DNA of 64,000 bases from Tretioscincus oriximinensis (GCA_022410635.1 JAJVDF010000167.1:649692-713691); one strand, 5' to 3'. Numbered from the stretch's first letter, positions 37,691 to 50,113 are shown. The notes: generated by a model not told the origin, from the sequence alone. A program made the numbers and translations.

Positions 37691-40429
37691 AATGATGTTA
37701 AATATTCTAAGATCAGAGCAGAAATGACCTATAATATGTTTCAAATACCTTTAACAATAAAACTATTTTATATGCATGATGGGAGCCTTTGCTTTTTAAT
37801 GGGAAAGCTTTTCCTGCTAACTAGAATTAAGCACTTTTAGCTGCTATTCTGTTTTATGAGGATAATGATTCCACAGCAAATTGTATCTATGAATTAAGCT
37901 ATTTCATATGTTCTAAAAAGCACAGGTTATGGCTGCCAATCAATATTCTGCAGAATATAATCCACAGGTCACATAAGCAGTTTATCAGAGACTTAAAGAA
38001 CCCTTCTATTTTTCATCTTTCTGAGTCTGCAAATACAAAAAAGGCCATCTCGGGTAGCTGTGACTTAATAGATCACTGTTTTGCTGGCCAGCAATAACAT
38101 TTTATCTGATAAAGACATGCAGCCACCAAATAAAGATTTGGATTCAAACACCAACATGTGCACAAATAAATACCATTTTAAAGTATTTTTATTTTATTTT
38201 GCTATGTAAAATGGATTTGTTTAAACTTTTAAATTGGTACTTTTGGCAATATGACTAGCTAGCCTTTTTCTGATAGNGATCTGAAGCAGGCATCGTTATT
38301 TGCCTAAGCACTTCATGCTGTGTTTGACTGCCAGAACCACAGTAGGAAGAAGAAAAAGCAGTAGGAGGAAGAAAAAGCAGTAGCTACAACAGAAGCATTC
38401 TCTTTGACAATTAGATTGCTTGGATTACATAAAAATATCAGTTCTGCTATTTTGCACAGTGATAGCTATGGACCATCTTTTGTGATAGACAAAAGAAACT
38501 GGAAGAATTGGAACCTTTCAATATTAACTAATAATTTGGAACAAAAAGCCCTATATTACATGTCATCTGGAACTCATGATGTTCTAGATTAGATCTGTAT
38601 CAAAGGTCCTATAGTCTTGACCAGTGGTGCCAACTGTTTTGGAACAAACAACAGAACATATGGACCAGATCTGAGTGGAGTGTGAACATGACTACAAGAA
38701 CATGACACATGCAGAGCTGAATCATGTGTCTATATTAATATAGTTCTTATGATATCCAACAAACCAAATGCAGATACCACCTGTTACAGCTATTCTGGAA
38801 TAAGTAAATCCAGAGTTACTAATACAGAATTAGCAAAGAAAGCCTCTGACATCTCAAAAGTTCTAATATGTAAAAAACAAATAAAATGACCATTAGAGTA
38901 AAATATTAAACATTATGACTGGTGCTTCTCAGTTTTAAAAGTAAAAATAGTTGAGAAGCTTCCTGTCCTAAGACTAACATCTGACCCCAAGCTTGTGACA
39001 CATGTACAATTAAATAATGATGTCCCATTAGTTATTTTACTGTTACACATTTTACCACAGAATTGTTCTCTAAGCTGCCTCCACATATGCACCCTTGTGA
39101 TAAATTTTATCAGTGCTCAGCTGGACAGTTTTACACTCTGCAGCTGCATAGTGGCTTTTTTAATCTAGGCTGGCACCCCCCAAAAGCAGCGTATCCCTGA
39201 CTTAATTTATATTGTGGCATTTCTGTCAGTAGATGTAAAGTCAGCAGTTTGTGTTCCCAGAGGAAGTTTACAAGGAAGCAGGAGCTTAAATGTAGAATAA
39301 GAGAAAGATGGGATAAAAGTAATACAAATTGTAATTAAGAAGTATTAGCAGCTATCTACTGCTAAACAACAAATAACATTCAGTGTTTGTTTTCCTGCCA
39401 GTCGGGACTCCCCCTTTCCCCCCAACTCAAATTTTCAGCATCAATTGTGAAGATTGTATTTATTTTTTTGGAATAGTATCTGGACCATTATTCAGAAATA
39501 ATTTTTTTCTCTTTTAAATAAAAAAGCATCTAGCTTAAGATTCAGTATGAAAAGGGCTGCTGACATAAACAGATAACAAAAGTGCAATTCCATCCCCTGA
39601 CATTTAAATCGGCTTTATGTCTCGGTAGATTTTATTGTATACTGTGTTGTTTTAGTCTTGCAGATTTATTGTAACTTTTAACATACATTTTAATGTCTCT
39701 TATATAATTACAGTGTTTGTCATGCTTTCTTCTACATAGGTTATTCTAAGATACTGTCTAATGAGAAGGATCGATATCAGAACAATAGGTACTGTTGTTA
39801 CATTTCTCCTACTCTTTTTTTTTAGAACTTCATGGTGTTGTCTTACAGTAAGTGGCCACAGCATCATAAGATTGATAGATCCAAGCTCTGAATGCCACAT
39901 GGGTAAGTATAAATATCTTAGCATGAAGTATGACATATTTGATTGAATAGATACATCCATGAAATGATATAGAAATGTTTTGTTATTGCTATTTTACAGG
40001 CAAGATTTGGGGAACTGAACCTGAAATCTAGCCATGCAAAGCAGAAGTATGCTGAGTTATAATTTCCAAACTCTACCTCAGAACTACAGATACTCCAAAG
40101 AAAGAACAATTGTTATTTTAAACTGTAGGATCATCTATTCATACATAGCTGCACACACCAGTAGGCCAAGTCTCAACTGTTACAAGATATTTCATACATT
40201 CATAAACTACATATGAATTGCTGCTAGCCTACCAGGTGATCTTAAGAACATGTACAGCATTCAGTTTTACAACTCACACAATTCATAGCAAGAAGTTCTA
40301 GTAGCACCTTCAAGACCAAAACTGTAACCAGATTACTTGGATGACATTCGGTATCCTTCCCACCCCACAAACAGACAAAAATAGTAAGAAATATAAATAA
40401 GGTGGAAAGTACTGAAATAATTTTTAAAA
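37691..40429. other. no recognised feature
   Basis: AT-rich DNA with an N at 38278. A possible reversed PLE-tail scrap lies at 40293-40318 inside the stretch ('gttctagtagcacc'). No genes supported. Confidence 0.5.
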
Positions 40430-40769
40430 ACTGGAACGGAAGAACCATCAATGATTAGAAAAATTCATTCACAAATACAATGGCTTTGCGGAAAAGGAGG
40501 AAAAGGGAGTTAAAGATCGATAATGATTTTAAAATGGCCACAAGATGAATAATAAATAAAAATAAAGGTGCATGGCTCAATTGGCGCTGAAAGTAATAGC
40601 AACAAGAGGTATTCATACAGTGGATCAACTATACAGTGATAATAAAAACCCTCTGAGCATACCAGTAATTCAAAATTATATGGGTAACATGTTCTGGTTG
40701 CAAGCATTAACAATAAGAACCTATACAGATAATAATACAAGAAAAGAGAAAATTAGAATCCCAGATACT

Positions 40770-40960
40770 TAGGCTGACCAGATGACCCCTTTTGGGGGAG
40801 GGGGGGTGGACCAGTTTTGTGGTGCCTCCTGGTTTTTGCTGAGAATTTAAAAAAAAGATTTTTTTTTAAAAAAGATTTTTTTCCTCAGCAAAAAACGGGA
40901 GGCACCCCAAAACCAGGTTTTCACCACCACCAGCCCAAAAGTGGTCATCTGGTCAGCCTA
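40770..40960. mobile_element. 191-bp MITE with 9-bp target site duplication
   Basis: Inverted ends TAGGCTGACCAGATGACC on both sides (the right one reversed, followed by ACTTTTGGGC). Longer arms cover most of the element, with A/T runs in the centre. The 9-bp direct repeat CCAGATACT flanks it (40761-40769 and 40961-40969) and lies in frame within the L1 remnant. A 9-bp duplication points to Mutator-like, Merlin-like or (8-bp) hAT relatives. I cannot choose from the ends alone. Confidence 0.85.
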
Positions 40961-41097
40961 CCAGATACTTTATTTGAAAGAGTAATAAGAAGATATATGA
41001 AAAAAAAATAGTAGGACAAATTTATACAGCATTACCGACAGGTATCAGGGAAATAAGTTCAGAATTATTAAGTTTATGAAATGGCGCAATAGTTAGA

Positions 41098-41430
41098 ACA
41101 TAAGAGAGGTCCTGCTGAATCGGGCTGGAGCCCATCTAGTCCAGCATTCTGCCTCAAACAGAGGCCCACCAATTGCATCTGGGCAGTCTGGAACAGAAAA
41201 AAGCAAAATCTTCAACTGTTCTCGATGCCCTGCAAAAGGCATTTTAGGAATCCTGCCTGTTGCTCCATCTCAGAGGCAGTATCAAGATATCCATCCTAGT
41301 AGATGTGTATATCCTTGGCTTCCACGGACCTGTCTAATCCTGTCTTAAAGCTATCCAGGCTGCGAGCTACCACCACCTCTTCTAGAAATAAATTCCATAG
41401 GCCGATGACCCTTGGGTAAAAAAATACTTT
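41098..41430 (-). mobile_element. CR1-type LINE, short 3' fragment
   Basis: Reversed. 'gaacataagagaggtcctgc' followed by 'catctagtccagcattctgc', 'aggatatccatcctagtag' in slightly altered form, and 'agctaccaccacctcttcta'. It stops at 'gggtaaaaaaatactttact'. It is inserted in the L1 remnant, whose sequence resumes at about 41431. No coding part is included. Confidence 0.9.
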
Positions 41431-41670
41431 ACTTTGAAATGGAAAATATAACAAGGGTGATACAAAGAATGAAAAAAGAAAAAATTAACAACTTAAAAGA
41501 AGCACACAAAAAACTGTTACACAAGAGGCACAGGACACTTGTGCAACTGTGTCACTTTTTATAGAATATAAATGATAATTGCTGGCATGAGTGTATTCAG
41601 AGGGGTACATATAATCATCTCATATGGGAATGTCCAATGGTAAAAACATCTGGAAAAAATAGTGCTAGGA

Positions 41671-42680
41671 AAGCATTCCAATGCCCTACTGTAATGCTTC
41701 TACCTCAAACTTCTCTAAACAATTCTGAAAATGGAAACTTCTCTGTGGGTGCCTCCCCACCATCTGTTTTTTTCTGGAATTTACTTTAAATCCAGAGTAA
41801 CCCATTTGTGAGTCCATCTCCATGTATCTAGTTATTGCCTGTGATTTCCACAGAAATACATGGCTCACATTACAATCCCCTTCATATTACATGACTAAGT
41901 ACAAATCCCAGGATACTGTGCGAGCACAGTTTCCTGGTGGCATGTGGTTCAAAGAGCCAATGAAATTTTATGTTTATCCTCGAAGTCATGATATCTAGCA
42001 TGTTCTCATTATTGAATTCCCTACAAAGGCTGTTTTGTGGATTTTAGAGAAATCCACTATAATATCTGACAAAAGAAGGTAGCTGGAAAAACCAGGACCA
42101 CAGGCCTTTTTAGCAAATGGATTGATGAATTTGTGTGAACATGTAGGGCAGAATCTACATGATTTTTGTACCATTGTGATAAAAATTCAACCTGGGGAGT
42201 TACCCCAAGGGGCAGTGACAAGCCTGCCTGGACTATCTGGGCAGTTGCACAAAAATTCTCAGAATACTTTCAGCAAGAATGGTTGTTGCTGGAAATCAGT
42301 GTCCACTGGCAGACTATGGATCACCTACTCAGAAGCTGGACTGCACAAAAAACAACAGGAAGTTTTATTGAAGGAAAGACAGCAGATTGTGTTGCATGAA
42401 ATAAAGTGTCAAGAGAGTTCAAGCATCAAAAGCATCAAAATAATCACACACATAGACTGACAAAACAACAGCATAAATCCTGTATCATGCAATAAGGGGG
42501 GGGGGGATTCCAAGAAAAATGCAACCTAAGTCTTTCAGGTGATACTAGAATCTTTTGGTAGAAATTTTGATCCAGATTAACATGGCTACATATTTAAATT
42601 AAATCACTATGAAACCACATTAAGCCATATGGAATGAAAATCCATCAATTTCTCTGGGACTCTTGCCAAGGTTCAGCCAT
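41671..42680. other. no recognised feature
   Basis: Mixed sequence. The overlapping plus frames 42122-42460 and 42166-42399 carry no known motif. A scrap resembling a PLE end ('ccagattaacatggctac', 42572-42589) lies near the right side. Confidence 0.45.
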
Positions 42681-42800
42681 ACAAGAAGTAAAATAAGTTT
42701 ATGAAAGTTCATGCTGCCTACATTTTTGCTAGTCTCTAAGGTGTTAAAAGACCCCCTTGCAAAAAAAAATCTGATCCAGAGTAATGTAGATACTTCTCTG
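42681..42800 (+). mobile_element. Penelope-like tail, variant type
   Basis: 'acaagaagtaaaataagttt', 'tgaaagttcatgctgccta', 'ttgctagtctctaaggtgtt' and 'gatccagagtaatgtagata' keep the order of the PLE tails. This copy has the 'ctctaaggtg' variant instead of 'ctcaaagtgctg'. It is non-coding. Confidence 0.6.
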
Positions 42801-44024
42801 ACTTCAACTAACATACAACATTCACTTCTTTTTTCTTTTTTAAAGAGAAAATGGAATATATAAAACATCCACTTAAAGGAAAGGTTAGCTTGTCCATTTT
42901 AAAGTACCTAGTGGCAAATGAAAAGTCTTTTTTTTAGCACTGGGAAACATACAGCTACCATATGTCCAGATCCCTCTGTACTATACTTTCTCCAAGTAGA
43001 TATCCGTATCAGTAGCACAGAATAACCACCCTATGTCCCATTTATAATTACCACACGTACAGAACAGCTAAATAGGACTGTTATCTCTTACAAGCATTAT
43101 ACGATTGTCTATCAACAGGAAGCAAACTGGGAAAGACAGCTCTGCCACAGGTTGGCTAGCACACAAGATTATTGTGTGAGACTTTTTAGTTCAATTTAAT
43201 GAAGCTACGATGATACAAAAATTCCTCACTTTATAAAACAGTGTGAGGGTTTGTCCTTCGTTAATAATTTTTTCTGTGAATTTTCTCATCTGGAACTCAT
43301 GTTTATCCCTCAAGACTATAATAGCTCTGAAGAAGTATACTTAAATATGTACAATATTACTACCAAGATGTATATTTAGCTCAGCAAATATGTCTTTAAA
43401 ATGCTTCAGTATTTGGCCAATCCTAAATATGTATTTACACAGGTCTACTTTCTGTATTTACCTAAGCGATTGGAAAAGTCCCTCAGGCAAATAACACTGA
43501 GTTTATAACCTTCCTTGGAAGTTTATTTTTATTTGCTCTTTGGGGAAAAAATAGCCACATAGTGTTCAAGGGGGGGAAATCTTTGCCTCCTTGCAAGGCT
43601 CTGTCTTGTATTCTAAGCATCCTAAAAGTAAATGCTTTTCTTTCTTAATTATCTTCAAGCTTTTTAATTGCCATACTTACTGTGTCACTTCATCAAGATA
43701 ACAAATGATGTGCCTAATTCTATTTATATGCACCATCTTGTACACACATTTTTCAGACAAACAAAAACTAAGATGAACCAAGTTGAATCAGATACATCAA
43801 ATTCAGTACCCAGTTCATAGCAACAGCCAAGCAGACATATACTGGAAGGAAGGAAACAGGAGACAGTAACATACTTTTGACATATGTTGTTCAGCAACTG
43901 GTCCCATCAAGTATATCACATCTCCTGTTGATGGTTGTCCTCAGTCACTATTAACATAACCATTAATAGCTCTGTTTACTGTGAGTAGAGCAACAACCCT
44001 TGAAGAACATACGTAACTAGTATA
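42801..44024. other. no recognised feature
   Basis: AT-rich DNA, nothing supported. Confidence 0.55.
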
Positions 44025-44284
44025 AGAAGAAGATTCAATTTTATATCCTGCTTTTCTCAAGCCAAAAGGAATCAAAACACCTTACATAATCTTCTATCCT
44101 TCACTTCACAACAGACACCTTGTATGGTAGGTGAGGCTGAGAGAGCTTTAAAGAACTGTGACTAATCCAAGTATTGGCTTTTGTGCAGAAGTGCAGCTGG
44201 CTTTTGTGGAGGAGTACAGAATAGAACCAGGAGACTTCTAGATGGGAACCTGACACTCTAACCACTATACCGGACTGGCTCTTG
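44025..44284 (-). mobile_element. tRNA-headed SINE (MIR/CORE-like), nearly complete
   Basis: Read on the minus strand, the element starts AAGAGCCAGTCCGG. It has an A-box-like GGTATAGTGGTTAGAGTG and a B-box-like GGTTCTATTC, the internal RNA polymerase III promoter of a tRNA-derived SINE. A middle part follows ('tctctcagcctcacctac', 'ggtgtctgttgtg'). The tail 'gaaaagcaggatataaaat' runs into A/T-rich triplets (44025-44036). Such SINEs have no protein and are copied by a partner LINE. Copies at 52160 and 52391 are relatives. Confidence 0.85.
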
Positions 44285-45058
44285 ATAACTGGAAATGCTT
44301 ATAGGGAAACTGATGTAGTCGAACATTTTCAGAATGCATCAGAATTCTTTGGTGACAACTCCCATTCCTCCAATCCTGGATCCCATACACTGGCAGGCTT
44401 TCTGTATGAAGCCATAAAAATTAGGCAGTGGGAAAGGAAACTACAACATCCAAAATTATTTTCAAAATAGTTTACATAAATAAAANGCACTCTAAGTGTG
44501 AACCTTCCTCATCAGTCATGGAATAAGAGGCCATTTTCTGTCCTAGATTTAAAATTACCAAAATCTCAAGAAGCAGAGGACAAATAAAAAATGAATTGGA
44601 AATATCTGAATATAATATATATCATGCAGAAATCCCAATTTTCCATTTTGAGAGACCTCACATTATAGTACATCTGATGCTTATAAGCTGTAACCCTTTT
44701 CTTTAGTGATGATTACACAGATACATTCATGTAGTGCATGTTTAACAGTGATAACTCTGTATATACAAAGGTACTTTTGCTTCTTCCAAAAAGTGATTTT
44801 GGAGAACGGTCTTTTGAACTATAGCACTTAATTTACACTTAATGTAAATTTAATTTCATTTACTTGAGTTCTGTACCCAGGAGATCTTAGAACCTTTTAC
44901 TGGGAAAATGTGGATTAATATGGTTACCAAAATTGCCCTTAAGATATAAAAGCATGGTTTGGCACAATCAAAGATGTNCCATCAATATAGCATTGTCTTC
45001 CACACAAACTAGTAGTAGCATTTATAGTTAGAGGGAGAAACATGAGTGAAATGGCTTC
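44285..45058. other. no recognised feature
   Basis: AT-rich DNA with N calls at 44487 and 44978. Confidence 0.55.
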
Positions 45059-45066
45059 TCCTACTG

Positions 45067-45374
45067 CAGTGATGGTGACCTTTTTGAACTCAATGTTCAT
45101 AAAAAAAAAACCTAGCTTAACTTGGGTGCCGTATCACATCTAGAAATATCCATAATTTTGTGACATTTGTAGCTCGAGTTTAATAAAAAAATGTATTTTT
45201 GATATATGTATTTATTAAAGAAGCAAAAACAAAAACAAAAATACATTGGTGACTTTTTTGTTGCAGAATTTATTTTTTTCCATTTTTCCCATTCTTTTTA
45301 ATTAATTCTAAAATTTTAAATCAGGGCAGTAGTGTATCACCTTTGACACACATGTCATAGGTTAGCCATCGTTG
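45067..45374. mobile_element. hAT-type (Charlie-like) non-autonomous transposon
   Basis: Ends CAGTGATGGTGACC on the left and, reversed, CAACGATGGCTAACC on the right. The 308-bp body has an AT-rich centre and 'gggtgccgtatcacatctag' near the left side. The flanks TCCTACTG (45059-45066) and CCCTACTG (45375-45382) form an 8-bp target duplication with one mismatch, the hAT hallmark. From memory, both ends resemble Charlie-type elements starting CAGTGATGGCGAACC known from several vertebrates. No transposase is encoded. Confidence 0.85.
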
Positions 45375-45382
45375 CCCTACTG

Positions 45383-46300
45383 TGTAAAAAATTAGTTGGC
45401 TTCATTTGAAGTCCACATGACTTCACCATAAACTCTTCCTCTAATCTATCCCAAATGGTCCTATTAATGTCAGCTGCCCCTGTGCATAGGGTTTAGTATC
45501 AACATTCTACACGATCAAGCCATATATTTAGAAAATGTTAGAGGCTTCCTTTAACTTTTGACAAAACCTTATCAACTAGTACATGAGTCAGGATACTGGA
45601 ATTTGGGTTTTCATAATCTCTTTATGGCCATTAGGAAATAATGACAGAAAAACTAAACCTCATGTTTGGAGGAAAGGAATGTATCTGAGGTTTACTTCTG
45701 TTCTTATCAGCTTCATACACCTTTCAAAATGGACTTACAAAATATACAGGCAAATTTGCTAAAAACTTACTGTGCACCATTATATTACTCAGAAGACTTA
45801 ATGTTTTCAAGATAGACAGGCTTAAGTTTAAGCATTTTTTAAAAAGCATATGCATTATTCTCAGGTTGCATAATAAAACTTTGAAGGGGCATCTTTAAAA
45901 TCAAAGGCTTCAATGTAAAGTTAGCAAGGCCAAAGAGAGTTTTGTAAAAGGACCTTATGCTTTTAACATGCTAGATCCTTATTTATAAATACAGATTTCC
46001 TTGATCCTTATTAGCTGTAGATTTGCACATCTACATTAAACAGGTTGGGCAATGTTGGACCCCAAACAGCATGGACATCCAGTTGTCTTGTGGATGTGCT
46101 ACTGCTTAATCCAGAAAAGACAGCATTGGTATAGATCATAGCACTGATCAATGTAATCTACCACTATTCCATCTTAGAGGACTGTAAGGAAGCAACTGAT
46201 CCTGATTACCAGTCCCCAAGCAGACAATGGTGATGACTGATCTCTTTAAACTGAATTGCTAAGTATGACCATGAAGGATCAAATGTCGACAACATTAACC
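45383..46300. other. no recognised feature
   Basis: AT-rich DNA. Nothing supported, although the CR1 next door may extend leftward beyond recognition. Confidence 0.5.
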
Positions 46301-46411
46301 CCGTGTCCTTTGAAGTACTCCTGTGCTGGGATGCATTCGTTTTTGCTGGAAGTCTTCAAATGGAGGCTGGGATGGTTTAATGATTCTATGATTCTATGAT
46401 TCTATGATTCA
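46301..46411 (+). mobile_element. CR1 3' end with (TGATTCTA)n tail
   Basis: 'gctggaagtcttcaaatgga' and 'ggctgggatggtt' are followed by four units of an 8-bp repeat, TGATTCTA (about 46380-46411). This tail is that of the bird/archosaur type of CR1 and differs from the TTATGTTC tail of the other copies in the window. It is severely 5' truncated with no coding part. Confidence 0.75.
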
Positions 46412-48560
46412 CAGTTGTACCACATGGCACATTTTAAAAAAAATAAACTTACAAATCTTTCTAGAGTGCTAATTTTTAAAGCTTAGATGGATTAAAAATG
46501 GTTTGAAATTATGACTCTTAAGAAGAAAAGAAGTCATCTACAGGCTATTAATTTCAATTATTTTGTAACCACCTTCTTTATGGTAGGTTATATGCTGTAA
46601 AAGCCAATTTTTAGAAACTGTAAGCAAAGTAAATTTTGTTTAAACTTTATACATAGATTTCTGTATGCATCTGCTTGTTACTACAGACTGGCCTATGTAG
46701 CCTACTGGTCTAATCTAGTTGGGCATTTCATATTTATCTGTGTGTTTTTCAAAATGTATTTCTTATAAATTTAAAGCAGAACTAATCAAACTTTTTGGCA
46801 TAAGAATCCCAGACATTCATCTTTCCATTTGGAAGTAGGGTATATAAAACTTCTTATTTTCTTTATATTTATCCAAATGTCTGGCATCAGTAGTTTTTTT
46901 CTCATGTAAAGATCATCTGGCAAAGACAAGATTTCACAGGCCCTAATTTGCACTCGGCCTCAATTTGTTCCAGAAAACAATCTAAAGGGGCTCCTGTCCA
47001 TATATCATTCCAGGCTAGTACAGGCCCATGCTGTCTTGTTGAATGCTGCCTTTTTGTACTCTGAAATGGAGACAAACAGGCATCTATCGACATGCTAAAT
47101 ATGATATTTATCCTCAGATCCTCTCATGCTTCACTTGGTCAATATTGATGTTGAACAATATACAAATATAAGTGACAGGCAAATAAAAGGTAAGTTGAGT
47201 ATTTATCTTCTTTTTGTCTTGTCACACCAAAGCAGAAAATTTTGACATTTTTTCAAATATAAGTAGTCACATTTTGAGTGACTGTAAAACAGCAAGTGAC
47301 AGGAATGNCATAAGTATTTGTCAAAGTGAACATAAATTCAGAAGGCAAAATAATTAAGAATCATCAAATGTGTGATTTCAGAAATATATGTTGGCCAGAT
47401 GTCCCTTCAGTTACCTGAATCTGTGCTCGTCTATCCATCACCGTGTTTTAATACAGGATATGCCGTGACTGGCAGGCAATCTGGAATTCATCTGCTTATC
47501 TTTTTAAAGTTATTGAAAAGATTCCGAAGTTGCAGGGTCCTCAAATATATAAAGAAAAGAATTGGAACTAAGAACAAAAGATCACCAAGTAGTAAGTTTT
47601 TTTTTTATTTTTAATCAAAATCTGATTCTCTGGAACCTGGTGTGTTCCATGAAGACAAGTCATGTCAGTGGAAGCATCCCTTGTTTATTAACGGAACTGG
47701 ATACCAGCGTGCCTCTTAATTAGTACAGTAATTTTCAAAAGAGAAAAAGTGGTTGCTTTATGAACTTCATAAACAGCTCAGAAGGGGCTCTCAGCCAACC
47801 TCTAGACTTTCTGCTCATTTATTCATATATCTTGTAAATACCAGCTACTTCATCAGGAAGTACCACAGCATGTCCTTGGCAAAGTCATTTTTAAAACTAG
47901 GAGAGAATATAAGATCTCCCCAGTTTTCAGGTTGCGATGAACCCATTCTTAGATGTCTCATGTTAGATGAAGTTCATAAATTATGGGCTAAGAAATATAT
48001 GTACAGCTCTCATTCCAGCACTGTATTTTATGTGACATCAGTGCAGTCCAAATCATCTATAACAAGAGTGCCTTTAAGTTTAGCAAAGTGAATTGGCTGT
48101 CTCTGGCAATAGATTTAAGTGGGCTAAGAGCATAATAAACAAACACATTTACCTTCTCAGCACACACAAGCCCCTGCTACACAACAGTCCTAAGCAGAGT
48201 CATGCTCTCAATTTATGAAAGAAGTTCCTACTTTATTCCACCATCAACAGGGCTTTTGTTTTGCTTTCCCCAGATACATATGTATTGGCAAATACATATA
48301 TATATATATATATCCTTTAGTCCATTAGTTTTCATGTTCATTCATACCTATATACCCAATAGACAAATAAACTGTGTTTTGATCAAACAGTATTTAATCA
48401 AAAAGAATTTAAAAATCCCATTTAGTATTCAACAGGCATCAAATTTATTTGCCAATTGTTATATAATCCANTTGGCAGATACATTTAATATTATCCAGTT
48501 TTGGAAAACTTTTTAAATGCCTTAAAACATAAATACTTTTAAAGGGAACACTTGACCCAA
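46412..48560. other. no recognised feature; small (AT)n at 48295-48313
   Basis: AT-rich DNA with N calls at 47308 and 48471. The plus frames 47372-47614 and 47753-48091 and the minus frame 46902-47093 show no domain I recognise. Confidence 0.5.
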
Positions 48561-49540
48561 AATCTGTGGTTAGTCTTTTGCAGCCATGGTGACCTTAGAT
48601 GGAGTAAAGCAGCAAGGCAGCTTCTGTACTGCATGTTTGCACTCTATGCCACTGATACTGCTCCTCCCTGAACCGCTAGGAACACATGATCAGGGTGGCA
48701 TAAAGCTCTCCTGTGGCCATCCATAGGACAAGTGCCCTGAATTTGCTTGCCTTTGAAGATAGACACATTCAAAGTTGTAGATTGGTACTGTTCAGCAGCA
48801 TATCCCAAAATGTCTCCTAAAAACAGTAAAATGTTATTAGTTTGTGGTACAGATCTGAGCACCTCTTGTGGTGATTGCCCAATCTGCATAGTGTTTTTAG
48901 GTACAGGGAACTTCTCTATGATGTGAGAAGCACAACTTCAAACCATGCCCAGGAACAATTTCTATGCAGGAAGCAGGTCAGCTCAGTGGCCAAATGGCCA
49001 GCCCATTTTTATATGTGGAATGTTCTGGAATGTGGACTGCACAGTGCCAAACTCCATCTGACAAAATCCAAAAGAATTGTACGGGTTGTATGGGGGAAGT
49101 GCTGCTTTTGTTAACAAGACTTTATATCCTGTAACCAAATGTGGTAGCATTGCTTTGACATGGTACAATGTGCTCCTCCAGGAATTTATGCTCTGCTTCC
49201 AGGAACTGCTTCCATCAACATGTACAGCAGTGTCAAGGTTGCGAGCCATTCCAAATCTGGCTGTACATTTGTGAAATAGCTTTCCTCTTGATCTTTGGTT
49301 GGAGAAGGGTCTTGCTTCCAAAGGGGCCTAAAAATTGGGGGGGGGGGGGCGGTTATTGCCCAGAGTGAGGACCTTTTACTGCTTGCCGAGATAGAAGGTG
49401 TCTGAGTGGAATTGGGGTTGTTGAATATTTGAGTGAAGTGACTGGATTTTGTTTTGTTTTACTTTTTATTGTGAATATATATATTTGTTTGTTATCATGC
49501 CATTTGGTGGAAAGGCATTTTTAAATAAATGTTACTTTAT
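48561..49540 (-). other. unidentified region with two open minus-strand frames
   Basis: Less AT-rich than its flanks. The minus strand holds an upstream frame of 112 codons (49321-48983, ending ...MGWPFGH) and a downstream frame of 81 codons (48889-48644, containing NILLFLGDILGYAAEQY). I do not recognise either. They could be parts of one decayed processed gene, since the interval between them contains stops in all the joined frames I tried. They could also be chance. On the plus strand a G-run (49338-49349) and T-rich DNA ending AATAAA (49523-49528) look like a 3' untranslated region. Both readings are weak. Confidence 0.25.
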
Positions 49541-49634
49541 TTATTCATTCTTTCATTCATTAATTCCCTCCCTTATTAAATTAGGCTGCTACATCTAAGG
49601 CTCCTTCAGTCTCAAAAGACGCTGTTTTAAGAGA

Positions 49635-50078
49635 TGATCAGATTGAAGTGTATAAAATTATACATAGGGTAGATAAAGGTGAATAGAGAAGTAATATTTT
49701 CTCTGTCAAGCAACACTAGGATTAGGGGACATTTCTTGAAACTGATGGGCAGAAAAGGGAAAGTATTTTTTTTCCACCTAGAGGGTGATTGGAATTTATT
49801 TCCTAAAGAGGTGATGATAGCTAACAGCCTAGATAATGATGACAGGATTGGAGAAGTTCATGGAAGACAAGGATATAAATAGTTACTAGGATGGATCTCC
49901 TGATACTGCCTCCATGATGGAGCAACAGGCAGGATTCCTGAAATACCATTTGCAGAGAGTTGAGAAGAGGTGAATATTTTGCCTTCTTCAGACTGCCCAG
50001 TGCAATTGGAGTGAGACAAAATACTGGACTAGATGGGCTCTGGCCCGATTCAGTGGGGCTCCTCTTATGTTTTCATGT
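49635..50078 (+). mobile_element. CR1-type LINE, 3' end
   Basis: It begins with the last coding trace ('gaagtgtataaaattataca', equivalent to EVYKIIH of the other copies). It then continues through 'atgggcagaaaagggaaagt', 'gctaacagcctagat', 'ggagcaacaggcaggattcc', 'gactagatgggctctggccc' and ends 'tcctcttatgttttcatgtt', a slightly decayed tail repeat. Confidence 0.88.
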
Positions 50079-50113
50079 TTATTCATTTATTCATTGAGAG
50101 GATGGGATGGACT

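Larger units (their letters stand above)
40430..41670 (+). mobile_element. L1/Tx1-type LINE remnant (C-terminal ORF2) with two insertions
   Basis: A second decayed copy of an L1-like ORF2 C-terminal region on the plus strand. Pieces are IRKIHSQIQWLC (about 40460-40490), a frame at 40572-40772 (GIHTVDQLY ... NTRKEKIRIPDT) and FERVIRRYMKKK (40976-41011). After a CR1 insertion come RVIQRMKKEKINNLKEAHKK (about 41450-41510) and a Cys-His cluster C-x3-C-x7-H-x4-C at 41580-41633. That cluster matches the L1 at 13344 in spacing. A 191-bp MITE (40770-40960) and a CR1 (41098-41430) split it. The 5' border and the exact 3' end are uncertain, and no poly(A) was seen. Confidence 0.75.

Noticed and set aside
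44262..44284. tRNA-like segment with A and B boxes
   Set aside because: It is the head of the SINE at 44025-44284, not a functional tRNA gene; no cloverleaf or CCA-ready acceptor stem.
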